Notes: generated by a model from the sequence alone, not told the origin. A DNA stretch of 25,233 nt from DASRHY01 sp046765875 (GCA_046765875.1 JBKPSJ010000277.1:1-25233); one strand, 5' to 3'; counted from the stretch's first letter, positions 1 through 6,683 are shown. A program made the numbers and translations.

Positions 1-1240
1 CCCACAGCCACATCCGAGTCGCATAGAATCCGGTCAGCATCGCCGTCACGAGTACGCCGACGAAGATCAGCCAGCCCTTCCACGACCCCTCCCGCGCCGA
101 CAGCCAGGCGGCCTCGATCACCGCGTCCTTGGAGAAGAACCCGGACAGCCCGGGTACGCCGGCCAGCGCTGCGAGCCCGATTGTCATGGTCACGAACGTG
201 ACCGGCATCGCCTTGCGCAACACGCCGCGCCGGGCCCGTCGCCGGAGTACCGCGAAGGTCACGCTGCCGACCTGGTGCAGCAGAACTCCGGCGCAGAGGA
301 ACAGCAAGGCCTTGAACGCGGCATGCGTGAGCAGGTGGAACAACCCGGCCTCGCGTCCGTCGTGCGTACCGACCGAGAGAGAGCCGAGCATGATCGCCAG
401 CTGGCTCACCGTCGACCACGCGAGCACTCGCTTGACCTCGGTCGCGGCGGTCGCGCACAACGCCGCGACGAGCATCGTCAGCGAGGCGATCACGGCGAGC
501 ACGCCCATTGCGCCCGGCGCCGCGACGAACACGTCTTCCATCCTGGCGACCAGGAAGACACCCGCGGCGACCATCGTGGCCGCGTGGATCAGGGCGCTCA
601 CCGGGCTGGGACCGGGCATGGCGTCCGGCAACCAGGTCTGCAGCGGGATCTGAGCGGACTTGCCGACCACGCCGCAGAGCAGGAGCAGTGCACCGACCGT
701 CAGGAGTCCGTTCGATGCCCGATGGGGGTCGATCTGGCTGATGTGGAACGTACCCGCGGCCAGTCCGATCACGAAGATGCCGAACAGGAAGCCGACATCG
801 CCGAGCCGGGTCATCAGGAATGCCTTGACCGCGCCCGCGCGGGCGTCGTGGCGCTCCCAGTAGTGGCCGATCAGCAGGTACGAGCAGGTGCCCATGACCT
901 CCCAGCCGATCAGCAGCAGGAAGAGGCTGTCGGCGACCGCAACCGTCGCCATCGCGGCGGTGAACAGCGTGACGATCGCGTGGTACGAGGCGGTGCGCGG
1001 CTCGCCGTGCAGGTACCCGATCGAGTACACATGTACGCAGCCGCCGACCGCGCCGACGATGCCCAGCATCAGCAGGCTCAGGTCGTCGATGCGCATGTCG
1101 AAGTCGGTCTCGACACCACCGCCGAGCATGATCCGGCCGATGTGCACCACGTGCGGCTCGCCGCCGGCCAGCACCGCGACCACGACGAGCAAGCCGACGG
1201 CGAAGGCGATGCCGATCGCCCGCCAGACCTGGGTGATCAC
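1..1240 (-). CDS. nuoL: Complex I subunit NuoL, second copy (partial, C-terminus beyond left edge)
   Basis: Proton-pumping antiporter-like membrane subunit of complex I (ND5 family). About 413 codons are visible, reading open through the left edge. The GTG start at 1240 overlaps the nuoK2 stop (GTGA). Family signatures seen: the transmembrane Glu in GWEVMGTCSYLLIG, Lys in VVGKSAQIPLQTWLPDAM, GPSPVSALIHAATMVAAGV, Lys in TEVKRVLAWSTVSQLA, and FHLLTHAAFKALLFL. Compared with the other NuoL in this window (21279-23144), the N-terminus is about 40-50 residues shorter. The usual H-x-M-x(n)-D-x-R segment after the FKA helix is replaced by an Arg-rich stretch (LRRRARRG). The channel Lys/Glu residues are kept, so it looks functional but divergent. 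It is last in view of the B2-C2-H2-I2-J2-K2-L2 run; nuoM2 and nuoN2 probably follow to the left (inference). Confidence 0.93.
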   Translation of the reverse strand, partial: MITQVWRAIGIAFAVGLLVVVAVLAGGEPHVVHIGRIMLGGGVETDFDMRIDDLSLLMLGIVGAVGGCVHVYSIGYLHGEPRTASYHAIVTLFTAAMATVAVADSLFLLLIGWEVMGTCSYLLIGHYWERHDARAGAVKAFLMTRLGDVGFLFGIFVIGLAAGTFHISQIDPHRASNGLLTVGALLLLCGVVGKSAQIPLQTWLPDAMPGPSPVSALIHAATMVAAGVFLVARMEDVFVAAPGAMGVLAVIASLTMLVAALCATAATEVKRVLAWSTVSQLAIMLGSLSVGTHDGREAGLFHLLTHAAFKALLFLCAGVLLHQVGSVTFAVLRRRARRGVLRKAMPVTFVTMTIGLAALAGVPGLSGFFSKDAVIEAAWLSAREGSWKGWLIFVGVLVTAMLTGFYATRMWLW

Positions 1241-1551
1241 CCGTCCGCCTCCACCAGGTCACGCGCCCGGTCGGTGTCGGCGTGACCGTGGCCGCGGAAC
1301 AGCAGCAGCACGATCGCCAGCCCCAGCCCGATCTCGGCGGCCGCGATGGTGATGACGAACACGGCCAGCGTCTGTCCGGTCGCCAGCCCGTCCACCCGCC
1401 AGGCGTCGAACGCGACCAGGTTGATGTTCACCGCGTTGAGCATCAGTTCGACGGCCATCAGCACCGTGATCGCGTTGCGCCGCGCCAGTACGCCGTACAG
1501 GCCGAGGCAGAACAGGAGGATCGCCAGCAGCAACGGGAGGATCAGCGGCAT
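1237..1551 (-). CDS. nuoK: Complex I subunit NuoK, second copy
   Basis: Small three-helix membrane subunit (ND4L family), 104 aa, usual length. It helps form the proton path of the membrane arm. The two conserved membrane glutamates are present, in VLMAVELMLNAVNINL and in ITIAAAEIGLGLAIVL. The ATG at 1551 overlaps the nuoJ2 stop (ATGA), and its own stop overlaps the nuoL2 GTG, so translation is probably coupled on both sides. The paralogue at 23152-23451 shares the same plan. Confidence 0.95.
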   Translation of the reverse strand: MPLILPLLLAILLFCLGLYGVLARRNAITVLMAVELMLNAVNINLVAFDAWRVDGLATGQTLAVFVITIAAAEIGLGLAIVLLLFRGHGHADTDRARDLVEADG

Positions 1552-2045
1552 CAGCTGTCCCCCCGGGACCGGGCCGACAGCACGATCGCGCCGACCAGCG
1601 CGGCGAGCAGCAGCACCGACAGCACCTCGAACGGCAGCACCCAGGTGCTGAAGATCGCCTTGCCGATGTCATGCGCGGACCCGGCCGGCACCTTGCCGAT
1701 CTTCTCGTTGCCGAAGGCAAGGACGACCCCGGTGCCGAGCAGGATCGCCAGCACGCCGGCGACGACGGCCGCGAACGGGCCCTGCCGGGTGGTCAGATCC
1801 GACAGCGGATTGGTCGGTGCCTTGGTCAACATCAGCGCGAAGAGCACGAGCACGACGATGGCGCCGACGTACACCAGGATCTGGACCAGCGCGACCAGCT
1901 CGGCCGCCAGCGCGCCGAAGCAGCCGGCGACGCCGCCGAGCGCGACGACCAGCCACAGGGCCGCGTGCACGATCCGCCGGGAGGTCACAACCAGAACGCT
2001 CGCGACGACCACCAGCAGCGCGGCCGCCACGAACAGGACGGTCAC
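1551..2045 (-). CDS. nuoJ: Complex I subunit NuoJ, second copy
   Basis: Membrane subunit (ND6 family), 164 aa with the GTG start at 2045. I chose this start because it overlaps the nuoI2 stop (GTGA) and begins directly with a hydrophobic helix (VTVLFVAAALLVVVASVLVV). The open frame upstream of it only shadows nuoI2. The conserved helix with YVGAIVVLVLFALML, which holds the pi-bulge region of ND6, is visible in the middle. Unlike the NuoJ at 23448-24296 (282 aa), it lacks the long hydrophilic C-terminal tail and ends soon after the last helix (LSARSRGDS). Confidence 0.93.
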   Translation of the reverse strand: MTVLFVAAALLVVVASVLVVTSRRIVHAALWLVVALGGVAGCFGALAAELVALVQILVYVGAIVVLVLFALMLTKAPTNPLSDLTTRQGPFAAVVAGVLAILLGTGVVLAFGNEKIGKVPAGSAHDIGKAIFSTWVLPFEVLSVLLLAALVGAIVLSARSRGDS

Positions 2046-2512
2046 TCCTCGTCCCCTGGTTCCAACGCCGGAGGCTGCGGGACCGTCCACATCCAGTCGC
2101 GCAGCCGCTCCTTCTCGTGGGTCAGGTTGCGGATGTCGGTCTCGGCGTACTCGAACTCCGGCGACCAGAACAGCGCGTCGAACGGGCAGGCCTCGATGCA
2201 GATCCCGCAGTACATGCACAGCGAGAAGTCGATCGCGAACCGGTCCAGCACGTTCCGGCTGCGCTCGCGGGCCTGCTCACCGGTCGACGGCGCGGTCTCG
2301 GTATGGGAGTCGATGTAGATGCACCAGCTCGGGCACTCGCGGGCGCACAGCATGCACGAGGTGCAGTTCTCCTCGAACAGCGCGATCACGCCCCGGCTGC
2401 GCGGCGGCAGCGCGGGCTGGACGTCCGGGTACTGCTCGGTGACCGACCGGCGGCTCAGAGTCCTCGCGGTGACCCTCAGCCCGTCGACGAGCCCCTTCCC
2501 CGGAAGTGCCAC
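2042..2512 (-). CDS. nuoI: Complex I 8Fe ferredoxin-like subunit NuoI, second copy
   Basis: Peripheral-arm subunit (TYKY family, 156 aa) carrying clusters N6a and N6b, which pass electrons towards NuoB. Two complete [4Fe-4S] motifs are seen: C50/C53/C56/C60 (CTSCMLCARECP) and C99/C102/C105/C109 (CMYCGICIEACP). The GTG start at 2512 has a strong AGGAGG-type ribosome site just upstream. All eight ligands are retained in a gene set that lacks nuoEFG, so this subunit could be the electron entry point for reduced ferredoxin (inference). It lies 44 bases after nuoH2 and overlaps nuoJ2 by four bases. Confidence 0.95.
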   Translation of the reverse strand: MALPGKGLVDGLRVTARTLSRRSVTEQYPDVQPALPPRSRGVIALFEENCTSCMLCARECPSWCIYIDSHTETAPSTGEQARERSRNVLDRFAIDFSLCMYCGICIEACPFDALFWSPEFEYAETDIRNLTHEKERLRDWMWTVPQPPALEPGDEE

Positions 2513-2556
2513 GCCTCCTCCTCATACCACGCCGAATGTACGCCCGAGGCTATCGC

Positions 2557-3507
2557 TTAGTCAGTCAGTACGACCCCCGCACCGGTGATGGCGAGTTGCA
2601 GCAGTGCGACGGGTACCAGACCCTGCCAGGCGAGCTTCTGCAACTGGTCGGCACGCAGCCGCGGGAACGCCACCCGGACCCAGATCACCACCAGCGAGAC
2701 AGCGCCGATCTTCAGCAGCGACCACAGCCAGCCGATCTGGTCCGACCAAGGTCCGGCCCAGCCGCCGAGGAACAGCACCGTGGTCAGCCCGCCCAGGACC
2801 ACGATGCCCGCGTACTCGGCGAGTAGGAACAGCGCGAACCTCAGCCCGGTGTACTCGGTGTACGGGCCGAAGATGACCTCGGAGTCCGCCACCGGCATGT
2901 CGAACGGCGGTCGTTGCAACTCGGCCAGCCCGGCGATGAAGAACACGATTGCTCCCGGCAACTGCCACAGCAGCCACCACGGGTTCCACGCCTCGGCGAT
3001 ACCGATCAGGTTCAGGGTGCCCGCGGCGACGGCGACGCTGGCCGCGCTCAGCACGAATGGCAGCTCGTAACTCATCAGCTGCGCGGCCACCCGGAGCCCG
3101 CCGAGCAGACTGTACTTGTTGCCGCTGGCCCAGCCGGCCATCAGCGAGCCCAGTACGCCGATGCTCATCACGGCCAGTACGTAGAACAGGCCCGAGTCGA
3201 GGTTTGCGCCGACCAGGGTCGGAGACAACGGGATCGCCGCCAGCGCCGCCATGTACGGCACCACCGCCACGACCGGCGCCCACTCGAAGACGCGCTTGTC
3301 GGCGGCCGCGGGCGTGACCGCCTCCTTCTGGACGAACTTGACGCCGTCCGCGACGAGTTGGGCCCAGCCGTGGAAGCCGCCGGCGTACATCGGCCCGAGC
3401 CGCGACTGCATGTGCGCCATCACCTTGTGCTCGGTCTGCCCGACCAGCAGCGGCAGCACCAGGAACCCGGCCAGCGGCCCAACGACCTTGAGCACGAACT
3501 CGACCAT
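2557..3507 (-). CDS. nuoH: Complex I subunit NuoH, second copy
   Basis: Membrane subunit (ND1 family) joining the two arms and forming part of the quinone chamber, about 316 aa. Signatures: an N-terminal amphipathic segment with HMQSRLGPMYAGGFHGWAQ, then AELQRPPFDMPVADSEV and GPYTEYTGLRFALFLLAEY, which match the quinone-site loop of the family. I prefer the ATG at 3507 because AAGGTG lies six bases before it; an in-frame GTG at 3516 is the alternative and adds three residues. Upstream is not nuoG but an LLM-type oxidoreductase, after a gap of about 45 bases. Confidence 0.93.
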   Translation of the reverse strand: MVEFVLKVVGPLAGFLVLPLLVGQTEHKVMAHMQSRLGPMYAGGFHGWAQLVADGVKFVQKEAVTPAAADKRVFEWAPVVAVVPYMAALAAIPLSPTLVGANLDSGLFYVLAVMSIGVLGSLMAGWASGNKYSLLGGLRVAAQLMSYELPFVLSAASVAVAAGTLNLIGIAEAWNPWWLLWQLPGAIVFFIAGLAELQRPPFDMPVADSEVIFGPYTEYTGLRFALFLLAEYAGIVVLGGLTTVLFLGGWAGPWSDQIGWLWSLLKIGAVSLVVIWVRVAFPRLRADQLQKLAWQGLVPVALLQLAITGAGVVLTD

Positions 3508-3552
3508 GCCCAGCACCTTAGTGCCCGGGCAGTGTTCGGTACCGGACCGACG

Positions 3553-4425
3553 TCAGAGAACGATGTCGGCCAGGCGGTCGATCTGGTCCAGCTCGCAGGT
3601 GGTCGGGTCGAAGTAGAGCTCGGTGATGCCGGCATCGGCGAACTTCTGCTTGGCCTGGCGGATCGCGTCCTGCGACCGCAGCGCGCCCTGCGCGATCATG
3701 TCTGCGTAGTCGCCGAGGAAGCCGTAGTAGTCGCGCAGGTACCCGCGCGAGTCGTTCTCGGCGTCCTCGCCCAGTGAGTAATACGCCAGCGCGGCGATCC
3801 TGGGCTCATCCTTGCGCCCGGCGTCCGCCCACGCCTGCCGGAACATCGCGACGATGCCGGCGGCCTGGTCGGCCGGAGCGCCGCCGATCGTGAACCCCTC
3901 CGCCCACTGGACGCCGCGACGCAGTGCGGGCTTGCCGTTGCCACCGATCAGCACCGGCACCCGGTCCTCGGATGTCGGGCGGGGCGTCATCGCCGGCCCG
4001 TCCTCCTTGATGCCCTCACCGCGCCACAGCGCGTGCAGCAACTCGAGCTGGCTGTCGAACTCCTTGCCCCGGGTCTCGAAGTCGACCCCGACGCTGTCGT
4101 AGTCGTCCTGCCGCCCTCCCGGCGCGAGCCCGAGGGTCAGCCGGCCACCACTGATCTGCTCGATGCTGGCGGCCGTCTTGGCCAGCAGCGGCGTCGGGTA
4201 GATCGGGCCGAGCAGGATGTTCGACAACAACCCGATCCGGCTGGTCGCGCCGGCCGCGGCGGCGAGCGTGGCCAGCGAGTCATAGCTTCCATAGGCGAGC
4301 CGGTCGATCGTCGCCAGCCCGCTGAATCCCCGGTCCTCGGCCCGCCTGGCCCACTCCACCAGCCGCGTGCCGGGGAACAGCTTGTATCCCGCCACCGGAT
4401 TGGGCAGCCCGATCCCGACCTTCAT
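3553..4425 (-). CDS. LLM-class flavin/F420-dependent oxidoreductase
   Basis: A 290-aa luciferase-like TIM-barrel protein. Visible family traits: an N-terminal KVGIGLPNP strand, LVEWARRAEDRGFSGLATID, LATLAAAAGATSRIGLLSNI, KTAASIEQISGGRLTLGLAPG and the later VPVLIGGNGKPALRRGVQWAEG. These are typical of F420- or FMN-dependent oxidoreductases and monooxygenases; the substrate cannot be told. The ATG at 4425 has AAGGTGGGA upstream. A 171-base gap, with a possible promoter, separates it from nuoC2, so it may be transcribed on its own as well as with the cluster. It occupies the place of nuoD-E-F-G between nuoC2 and nuoH2. A role in feeding the complex is possible but unproven; it could equally be an unrelated insertion. 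Confidence 0.85.
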   Translation of the reverse strand: MKVGIGLPNPVAGYKLFPGTRLVEWARRAEDRGFSGLATIDRLAYGSYDSLATLAAAAGATSRIGLLSNILLGPIYPTPLLAKTAASIEQISGGRLTLGLAPGGRQDDYDSVGVDFETRGKEFDSQLELLHALWRGEGIKEDGPAMTPRPTSEDRVPVLIGGNGKPALRRGVQWAEGFTIGGAPADQAAGIVAMFRQAWADAGRKDEPRIAALAYYSLGEDAENDSRGYLRDYYGFLGDYADMIAQGALRSQDAIRQAKQKFADAGITELYFDPTTCELDQIDRLADIVL

Positions 4426-4596
4426 CGCTCATCCCACCTTCGGTTCAGAGTTGCTCAGACAACCATTGTAACCGCAACCGTTGGCTCCATATTCCCGCTG
4501 TGATCCGTCGTACCCAGTCTCGCCACGGGCTGATCATCGACATGGCGAAGTCGTCCGCCGTGCGGCCAGCAAAGCGGCCGATGCGGCCAGCGCGGG
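4426..4596 (-). promoter_or_regulatory. Gap between nuoC2 and the LLM gene with candidate promoter and GGTTG repeats
   Basis: This 171-base stretch has no convincing gene. On the minus strand it contains a TACAAT hexamer (complement of 4465-4470), about 40 bases upstream of the LLM start, a good actinobacterial -10 candidate. Around it are repeated GGTTG units (GGTTGCGGTTACAATGGTTG) and the inverted pair CCAACGGTTG, which look like a regulator site. No clear -35 is visible. It suggests independent control of the LLM gene. Confidence 0.35.
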
Positions 4597-5367
4597 TCAG
4601 TCCCCCTCGGACGCGCTGTCGGAGGAGGGCGGGCCGGCCGGGGGTTCGGTTGGGCCCGGGGTGGGCGGCGTGTCGGTTGCCTCGTCGCGGGGGGTACGCC
4701 GGGGACGATCGCCGGGTGCCCGACGCGGTCGTGCGGGCGCTGCGGAGGCCGCGGCCGCGGCCAGCGGGTCCGGGTCGGGTGAACCCGGCGGGCGCGGCCC
4801 CCAGGATTCGGTGTCCGGTACGCCGGGCGGCAGCATCCGCCGGCGGCTCGGCGCACCCGTCTTGGGGGCGTGGTCGCTCTCGCCCGGCTCCTTCGCACCC
4901 GGCCACGGCTTCGCCACCCGGGAAGCCAGCACGAATTCCTTGCGCAGCGGGTTGCCCTCGAACCCGTCCGGTAGCAGCAGCGGCACCAGGTTCGGGTGTC
5001 CCTCGAACTCGATGCCGAACATCTCGAACGTCTCCCGCTCGTGCCAGTTCGCCCCGGCGTACAGGCCGGTCAGGGTCGGCAGTCGCGGCGCGTCGCGGGG
5101 CACCAACGTGCGCAGCAGCATGTGCTCGACCTCCCCGGGACTGTGGAAGCAGGCGATGTGCGACACGACCCGGAAGCCGTCGGTGAGCTCGTCACTCGCG
5201 GTCAGCCAGTCGAAGAAGACCATCCCGAGCTCGTCGCGGACCGCCTCGTGCGCGGCGACCCAGGACTGCACCGGTACGTCGAACGCGTCCGGCCCGAAGC
5301 TCTCGGCCCGGGTCGCGGCCACTCCTGCGTCAGCGAGCACGAACGGCGCCCGCTCCGATGCGGTCAC
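4597..5367 (-). CDS. nuoC: Complex I 30-kDa subunit NuoC, second copy, with long disordered tail
   Basis: Peripheral-arm subunit, 256 aa from the GTG at 5367, which overlaps the nuoB2 stop (GTGA). The frame stays open further upstream but only shadows nuoB2. The family signature is at roughly residues 108-145: ANWHERETFEMFGIEFEGHP followed by LLLPDGFEGNPLRKEF. After about residue 155 there is a tail of about 100 residues rich in Pro, Ala, Arg, Ser and acidic residues, ending SSDSASEGD, with no sign of the NuoD (49-kDa) domain. So this is not a NuoCD fusion, and no separate nuoD follows; the next gene downstream is the LLM oxidoreductase. Confidence 0.92.
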   Translation of the reverse strand: MTASERAPFVLADAGVAATRAESFGPDAFDVPVQSWVAAHEAVRDELGMVFFDWLTASDELTDGFRVVSHIACFHSPGEVEHMLLRTLVPRDAPRLPTLTGLYAGANWHERETFEMFGIEFEGHPNLVPLLLPDGFEGNPLRKEFVLASRVAKPWPGAKEPGESDHAPKTGAPSRRRMLPPGVPDTESWGPRPPGSPDPDPLAAAAASAAPARPRRAPGDRPRRTPRDEATDTPPTPGPTEPPAGPPSSDSASEGD

Positions 5368-5957
5368 GAGCCGGATCCGGCGGCGGGTGGCGGGACGAGT
5401 CCGCGGGTCAGGGCCTGCGGCGACGGCTGGTACCGGTCGGCCAGCTGCTGCCCGGCGATCTTGTTCTGCAAAGTGAGGATGCCCTGCAGCAACGCCTCGG
5501 GACGCGGCGGGCAGCCGGGTACGTATACGTCGACCGGGATGATCTGGTCGACGCCCTTGGTGACGCAGTACGAGTCCCAGTACGGGCCGCCCGAGTTCGA
5601 GCACGAGCCGAATGAGATCACGTACTTGGGCTCCGGCATCTGGTCGTACAGCCGCTTGATCGCCGGCGCCATCTTGTCGGTCACGGTGCCCGACACCACC
5701 ATCAGGTCGGCCTGCCGCGGGCCGGGCGCGAACGGGATCACGCCGAGCCGGATGAAGTCGTGCCGGCCCATCGAGGCGGCGATGAACTCGATCGCGCAGC
5801 ACGCCAGCCCGAAGTTGAACACCCACAGGGAGTACTTGCGGCCCCAGTTGAGCAGGTACCGGACCGGCTCCGGGGCGAGCCTGGCCAGGGCACCCACCTG
5901 GGGCTGCCCGACGGTCGGCATCGGGAGGTGTACGGCGCCGGTCGTTGTCGCTGCCAC
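5364..5957 (-). CDS. nuoB: Complex I subunit NuoB, second copy
   Basis: Carries cluster N2, the last iron-sulfur centre before quinone. About 197 aa from the GTG at 5957, which follows GGTGGGG. An earlier in-frame GTG at 5984 would give 206 aa (starting with the nonconserved LLSHYGG), and an ATG at M22 of that longer form is a third option. The N2 ligands are present: the Cys pair in FGLACCAIEF, Cys in SFGSCSNSGGPYW and Cys in VYVPGCPPRPEALLQGI; the quinone-side segment APGPRQADLMVVSGTVTDKM is intact. The first gene of the minus-strand run, it faces a plus-strand small ORF across a short region with a palindrome. nuoA2, which would normally precede it, lies about 3.6 kb away. Confidence 0.94.
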   Translation of the reverse strand: MAATTTGAVHLPMPTVGQPQVGALARLAPEPVRYLLNWGRKYSLWVFNFGLACCAIEFIAASMGRHDFIRLGVIPFAPGPRQADLMVVSGTVTDKMAPAIKRLYDQMPEPKYVISFGSCSNSGGPYWDSYCVTKGVDQIIPVDVYVPGCPPRPEALLQGILTLQNKIAGQQLADRYQPSPQALTRGLVPPPAAGSGS

Positions 5958-5993
5958 AGCCCCACCGTAGTGGCTAAGCAACACCGTCGCGCG

Positions 5994-6036
5994 AATAGGG
6001 ACTTGTTCCGATGTGGCGGCCCTCCTCAGACGCGCA
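5994..6036 (+). repeat. Direct repeat copy 1 (promoter block of small ORF 1)
   Basis: This 43-base block matches 6256-6298 at about 33 of 43 positions by eye. It includes the palindrome and a downstream CCTCAGAC. The copy lies 28 bases upstream of the small ORF 1 start. Confidence 0.6.
5995..6012. promoter_or_regulatory. Palindromic candidate operator 1 (GGGA-N4-TTCC) upstream of small ORF 1 and nuoB2
   Basis: ATAGGGACTTGTTCCGAT lies between divergent nuoB2 and small ORF 1. A near copy with a perfect GGGA-N4-TCCC palindrome occurs at 6257-6274, before small ORF 2. The repeat at the same relative place before two related ORFs argues for a shared regulator site. The neighbouring LuxR-type regulator is the obvious candidate ligand (inference). 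Confidence 0.5.
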
Positions 6037-6064
6037 TTGTCGGGTCATCGACAAGGAGGACGAG

Positions 6065-6229
6065 ATGTTGCTGAACCACTACGACGGCGCCAGGGCCGAG
6101 GTCGAGTACCGCCAAACCCACATCGCCGAGATGTACCGCCGGGCCAACCGGCGCCGCGTGCGGGAGCCCAAGAAGGCGCGTCAGCACAACGCGAGCCAGG
6201 GGCTCGTGAAGGTGCGTCCCGCTGCCTGA
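6065..6229 (+). CDS. Small basic protein 1 (54 aa), tandem paralogue pair
   Basis: I do not recognise a named family. The ATG at 6065 has a strong AAGGAGG ribosome site, which decides the start over in-frame codons upstream. The product begins MLLNHYDGARAEVEYRQ and is rich in Arg and Lys in its second half (RRANRRRVREPKKARQ). Residues 11-30 align with residues 10-29 of the next small ORF, sharing A-E-x2-Y-R-x3-I-A-x3-R-R-x2-R (9 of 20 identical). No signal peptide or membrane helix is seen. A short helical, nucleic-acid- or protein-binding peptide is plausible, but its function is unknown. Confidence 0.65.
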   Translation: MLLNHYDGARAEVEYRQTHIAEMYRRANRRRVREPKKARQHNASQGLVKVRPAA

Positions 6230-6255
6230 GGCGACTAAGGCAGGGTCCGCTCCCG

Positions 6256-6298
6256 GATAGGGAGTTGTCCCGATATGCCGTACCACCTCAGACCAGCA
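6256..6298 (+). repeat. Direct repeat copy 2 (promoter block of small ORF 2)
   Basis: Second copy of the block at 5994-6036. It holds GATAGGGAGTTGTCCCGAT and ACCTCAGAC, and starts 27 bases after the small ORF 1 stop. Together with the related ORFs it indicates duplication of a whole promoter-plus-ORF unit. Confidence 0.6.
6257..6274. promoter_or_regulatory. Palindromic candidate operator 2 (GGGA-N4-TCCC) upstream of small ORF 2
   Basis: ATAGGGAGTTGTCCCGAT contains the exact inverted repeat GGGA/TCCC with a four-base spacer. It lies about 77 bases before the small ORF 2 start and is the better-conserved copy of the element at 5995-6012. Confidence 0.5.
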
Positions 6299-6351
6299 CA
6301 GTCACGATCCAGAACAGCCAGCACATTCAGCAGCAGAACCAGGAGGAGACC

Positions 6352-6510
6352 ATGTACACGTCAACCGAGAGCATGCAGGCAGAGGCCGACTACCGCCACT
6401 CCCAGATCGCGCGCGACTTCCGCCGTTCGACGCGGACCGCACGCCCCCGAGGTCGTGGTGAACCAACACCGCCGCGCCGCCGCTGGAGCCTCCACCTGCG
6501 TCACGCATGA
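6352..6510 (+). CDS. Small basic protein 2 (52 aa), paralogue of the preceding ORF
   Basis: The ATG at 6352 follows a strong AGGAGGAGACC ribosome site. The product begins MYTSTESMQAEADYRHSQIA and ends in an Arg/Pro-rich tail. It shares the AE-x2-YR-x3-IA-x3-RR pattern with small ORF 1, but the tail has diverged. Its stop overlaps an ATG at 6507 (ATGA) in the frame of the downstream LuxR-type regulator. Either the regulator is translationally coupled to it, or that ATG is fortuitous. Function unknown. Confidence 0.6.
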   Translation: MYTSTESMQAEADYRHSQIARDFRRSTRTARPRGRGEPTPPRRRWSLHLRHA

Positions 6511-6553
6511 ACGCGGCGCCCGGCATTGCGCCGGTGACCGCCGTACCCGAGAC

Positions 6554-6597
6554 CGACCGGGGTCCCGAGGTCGCGACAGCGTCCCGGACCCCGGTCG
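6554..6597 (+). other. Strong hairpin in the leader of the LuxR-type regulator
   Basis: CGACCGGGGTCC (6554-6565) and GGACCCCGGTCG (6586-6597) form a perfect 12-bp stem with a 20-base loop. There is no T-run after it. It lies between small ORF 2 and the conserved start of the regulator, so it could attenuate read-through or structure the leader. If translation starts at 6507 it would instead lie within coding sequence. Confidence 0.5.
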
Positions 6598-6683
6598 ATC
6601 GCGTGTCGGCGCCACGGCGGGACCGGTCCGGGCGGGGCGCCGAGCGACAACTGCTTCGCCTGGTGTCGGGGGCAGGGGCGAAG

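Larger units (their letters stand above)
5959..6090. repeat. Imperfect inverted repeat shared by the nuoB2 leader and the first small ORF
   Basis: The minus-strand sequence starting at 5984 (GTGTTGCTTAGCCACTACG...) and the plus-strand sequence starting at 6065 (ATGTTGCTGAACCACTACG...) agree at about 20 of 26 positions by eye. They would encode MLLSHYGGA and MLLNHYDGA. The arms are 5959-5984 and 6065-6090, so two divergent reading frames open with near-identical sequence. Confidence 0.6.

Noticed and set aside
275..1285. Long plus-strand open frame opposite nuoL2
   Set aside because: Arg/His/Asp-rich product typical of antisense frames in high-GC DNA; the minus strand has a clear NuoL.
4597..5826. 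Possible 409-aa NuoC with long N-terminal extension
   Set aside because: The extension lies over nuoB2 in another frame; the GTG at 5367 overlapping the nuoB2 stop fits the operon pattern.
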